Positions 5,666 through 6,888 of a stretch of 6,888 bases of DNA are shown in pieces. Source of the DNA: Kytococcus schroeteri (lineage in GTDB: Bacteria; Actinomycetota; Actinomycetes; Actinomycetales; Dermatophilaceae); the NCBI RefSeq assembly GCF_042433515.1, contig NZ_JBHLVH010000008.1, positions 1-6,888 of the forward strand, given 5' to 3'. The translations under genes were made by a program, and so were the position numbers. How positions within the stretch are numbered: position 1 is the first letter of the stretch; each line of letters opens with the position of its first letter. The notes under the pieces were generated by a model that saw only the letters and a program-made list of their open reading frames with translations, had not been told where the DNA came from and made no database searches.

Positions 5666-5890
5666 ATGATAAGCGAGGATGACCTGTCCACCCTCGAGGC
5701 ATCCAACGGGACCGAAGCGTCACGACTGTTCCTTGAGCAGATGATCCTCCACCATGAGGGAGCCGTCAAGATGGCCCGGATCTAAGTCGATGACGGTAGC
5801 AATACCGAGGCTGTCGAGCTCACGCAGACAATCATCGATTCGCAAACGACCGAGATCCAGGAGATGGAAGACCTCCTGGCCAATCTCTAG
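5666..5890 (+). pseudogene. DUF305 protein, N-truncated and with an internal stop
   Basis: The frame from the ATG at 5666 gives SEDDLSTLEASNGTEASRLF, LEQMILHHEGAVKMARI, then a TAA at 5783-5785, then VDDGSNTEAVELTQTIIDSQ and TTEIQEMEDLLANL with a TAG at 5888-5890. This is the second half of a DUF305 domain, a four-helix ferritin-like fold with conserved FLEQMIxHHEGA and a later E-I-x-x-M motif. DUF305 proteins are secreted or membrane-anchored and frequent in copper-resistance clusters. The first half and signal peptide are gone, replaced by the ISL3 end. The TAA stands where family members usually have Gln or Glu, and a CAA-to-TAA change explains it. Two independent lesions suggest the gene has been dead for some time. 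The 3' region stays collinear with cueP. Confidence 0.85.
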
Positions 5891-5901
5891 CGAGTCACCA
5901 G

Positions 5902-5936
5902 GGTGGGTGCCGGACGCGCTGGATTCGGCACCCACC
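5902..5936 (+). terminator. Terminator-like hairpin between DUF305 remnant and cueP
   Basis: A perfect 11-bp stem (GGTGGGTGCCG at 5902-5912 with its complement at 5926-5936) has a 13-base loop. It lies 12 bases after the DUF305 stop and 41 bases before the cueP start. It has no T-rich tail. It may reduce transcription entering cueP from the left. Confidence 0.6.
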
Positions 5937-5963
5937 GGACCCGACCGACCCTCGCATGACTCG

Positions 5964-5968
5964 AAGGA
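5964..5968 (+). promoter_or_regulatory. Ribosome binding site deciding the cueP start
   Basis: AAGGA eight bases before the ATG at 5977. It lies inside the longer frame that would start at 5956, and it places the true start at the second ATG. Confidence 0.7.
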
Positions 5969-5976
5969 AAAACGTT

Positions 5977-6591
5977 ATGCCATGCCTCCTTTTATCGCGA
6001 CGCCGCAGCGCCCTTGCAGCCGTCTTCGTTGCCATTCTGGCTCTCGTTCTTGCTGGATGTGCGATCACGCCGTCCGGCCCCGCACCGTCATCGGTCAGCA
6101 GCCAGACGAGCGAGCGCGAGTTCCTGGCAGATCACGGCCTATCCGGGCTGGATGTCAGGCAGGTCATCGAACGACTGGACACGATGCCCGTCCCTGACCG
6201 GCCGACCGATCTGCTCGCGTCGGTGCAGCCAGAGGCGCTCGTGCTCACCGACGATCAAGAGCGTGAGACGCGCCTGCCGTTGCCAGAGGATGAGGTCTAC
6301 ATCTCGATCGCCCCCTACCGGGACCAGACCCACGACTGCTACTTCCACAGCCTGACTACCTGCCGCGGTGAACTCGCTAGCGAAGAAGTTCAGGTCACGC
6401 TCACGGGTGCAGACGGTGAAGTGATCATCGATGAAGCGCGCCAGACTTACGACAACGGCTTCATTGGTCTCTGGGTGCCGCGCGACACCGAGGTGAACCT
6501 CACTATCGAGCACGAGGGTCAGGAGGCGAACGCAAGAATCTCAACGATGAACGAGGACGCCACTTGCATCACAACCATGCGGTTGCAGTGA
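5977..6591 (+). CDS. cueP: CueP-family periplasmic copper-binding lipoprotein
   Basis: This is a 204-residue protein. A signal peptide ends in the lipobox LAGC with the lipidated Cys at 28. A Ser/Pro linker and the CueP domain follow, beginning EFLADHGLSGLDVRQVIERL and continuing PTDLLAS, LPLPEDEVYISIAPY, QTHDCYFHSLTTCRGEL and TYDNGFIGLWVP. Three Cys sit at 121, 129 and 197. Their spacing of 8 and 68 residues is the same as in Salmonella CueP (Cys96, Cys104, Cys172), where they are the conserved cysteines tied to copper binding. In Salmonella CueP is a major periplasmic copper store; here it should be tethered outside the membrane. The start at 5977 was preferred to the in-frame ATG at 5956 because AAGGA at 5964-5968 is correctly spaced, eight bases upstream. 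No promoter is visible in the short gap after the hairpin, so its expression source is unclear. Confidence 0.93.
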   Translation: MPCLLLSRRRSALAAVFVAILALVLAGCAITPSGPAPSSVSSQTSEREFLADHGLSGLDVRQVIERLDTMPVPDRPTDLLASVQPEALVLTDDQERETRLPLPEDEVYISIAPYRDQTHDCYFHSLTTCRGELASEEVQVTLTGADGEVIIDEARQTYDNGFIGLWVPRDTEVNLTIEHEGQEANARISTMNEDATCITTMRLQ

Positions 6592-6704
6592 CTTCGCCGG
6601 CATGCCGAGATTGTCGCGCTACGCCGAACGCCGGGAATCGGAGGACACTCCGTGAGGGTCCGAAAGTAGGGACGCTCTGAATGCCCTAATTCCTGTCGCT
6701 CTAG

Positions 6705-6825
6705 TTGTGATGTCCAGGGACGTTGTTGCGTGACTCGCTGACAGGTGAAGGCCTCCTGTTGCGAGAGTGGAGCTGTCTAAGAACCGCTGCACGCACCCAG
6801 GAGGCCTTCGTGTCCCACGATAACG
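6705..6825 (+). mobile_element. Left end of a probable IS481-like element, truncated
   Basis: After 113 bases with no gene downstream of cueP (6592-6704, only the short palindrome CGGCATGCCG at 6598-6607), sequence of IS character begins. CTAG at 6701-6704 precedes TTGTGATGTCCAGGG; IS481 is known to insert at CTAG-type sites. A leader with an inverted repeat follows, then AGGAGG and a GTG start at 6810 giving MSHDN, which fits the MSHxNA start of many actinobacterial IS481 transposases. The reading then breaks at 6826, where a different IS end begins. Assignment rests on short matches and on memory of the family, so it is tentative. Confidence 0.45.
6747..6809 (+). repeat. 12-bp inverted repeat masking a Shine-Dalgarno site
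   Basis: GAAGGCCTCCTG at 6747-6758 is perfectly complementary to CAGGAGGCCTTC at 6798-6809, with 39 bases between. The right arm contains AGGAGG (6799-6804) and ends directly at the GTG start at 6810. If RNA begins upstream of the left arm, the ribosome site would be paired. If it begins between the arms, it would be free. This is the layout of protection against read-through translation known from some IS transposases. Confidence 0.7.
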
Positions 6826-6888
6826 GGCTCTTCGGAGTTGAGCGTGGGTCATGGGGTGAGTCCTCCGCCGATGAGGAGCATGCGGAGT
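6826..6888. mobile_element. End of a second ISL3-type element, cut by the window edge
   Basis: GGCTCTTCGGAGTTGAGCG at 6826 matches the right end of the complete ISL3 element at 17 of the first 24 positions, including the first eight. It begins exactly where the IS481-like reading frame is lost. This suggests a divergent ISL3 element inserted a few codons into the IS481-like transposase. No transposase coding is recognisable in the remaining bases, so its orientation is not determined. Confidence 0.5.

Noticed and set aside
5639..5670. Outward promoter made by the ISL3 right end (TATGAT at 5665-5670) driving cueP
   Set aside because: TATGAT resembles a -10 box, but no acceptable -35 box lies 16-19 bases upstream in the IS end, and a hairpin stands before cueP.
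6619..6852. Minus-strand 77-codon frame at the right edge
   Set aside because: It crosses the intergenic region and two IS ends with no family features or ribosome site.
1..6888. CRISPR arrays, tRNA or rRNA genes, toxin-antitoxin pair, phage genes
   Set aside because: I looked for evenly spaced repeats, cloverleaf patterns and small paired genes and saw none.

Overview
The window is high-GC DNA from an actinobacterium, most likely Micrococcales or Corynebacteriales. GC-rich codon use, the ISL3-, IS3- and IS481-type elements, and the combination of CopB, YdhK, DUF6153, DUF305 and CueP proteins all point that way. It looks like a mobile copper-resistance island on a plasmid or genomic island that has been heavily broken up by insertion sequences. 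No phage, CRISPR, tRNA or rRNA gene was seen.

Left part (1-552): a mosaic of IS debris. An internal piece of an ISL3 transposase (minus strand) abuts the 3' end of an IS3-family element (plus strand). The right end of that element sits inside a csoR copper-repressor gene.

Middle (545-3789): a minus-strand copper operon read right to left: copZ (short copper chaperone), ydhK (DUF1541 lipoprotein), copB (P1B-type ATPase with a CPH motif and a His-rich N-terminus), then a ruined csoR. It is driven by a promoter at 3761-3789 whose 17-bp spacer contains a perfect ATACCCC-N3-GGGGTAT palindrome, the expected kind of CsoR operator. The operon therefore keeps its operator but has lost its own repressor gene: the IS3 end falls in the codon for the third copper-binding Cys, and the DNA-binding N-terminus is also missing.

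Right part (3786-6591): remnants that read rightward, away from the copper operon. A DUF6153-like membrane fragment is cut by a complete 1430-bp ISL3 element (4233-5662). Its other side abuts a truncated DUF305 gene that also carries an internal TAA. A terminator-like hairpin follows, then an intact cueP, a periplasmic copper-binding lipoprotein. The two flanks of the ISL3 element share no 8-bp duplication, so this is probably a rearrangement and not a simple insertion.

Right edge (6592-6888): what appears to be the left end of an IS481-like element, with a 12-bp inverted repeat that would hide its Shine-Dalgarno site. It is cut after about five codons by the end of a second, divergent ISL3 element.

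Working together, CopB would export copper across the membrane, CopZ would carry it in the cytoplasm, and the lipoproteins YdhK and CueP would bind it outside the membrane. The intact parts look functional, but regulation by the local CsoR should be lost.
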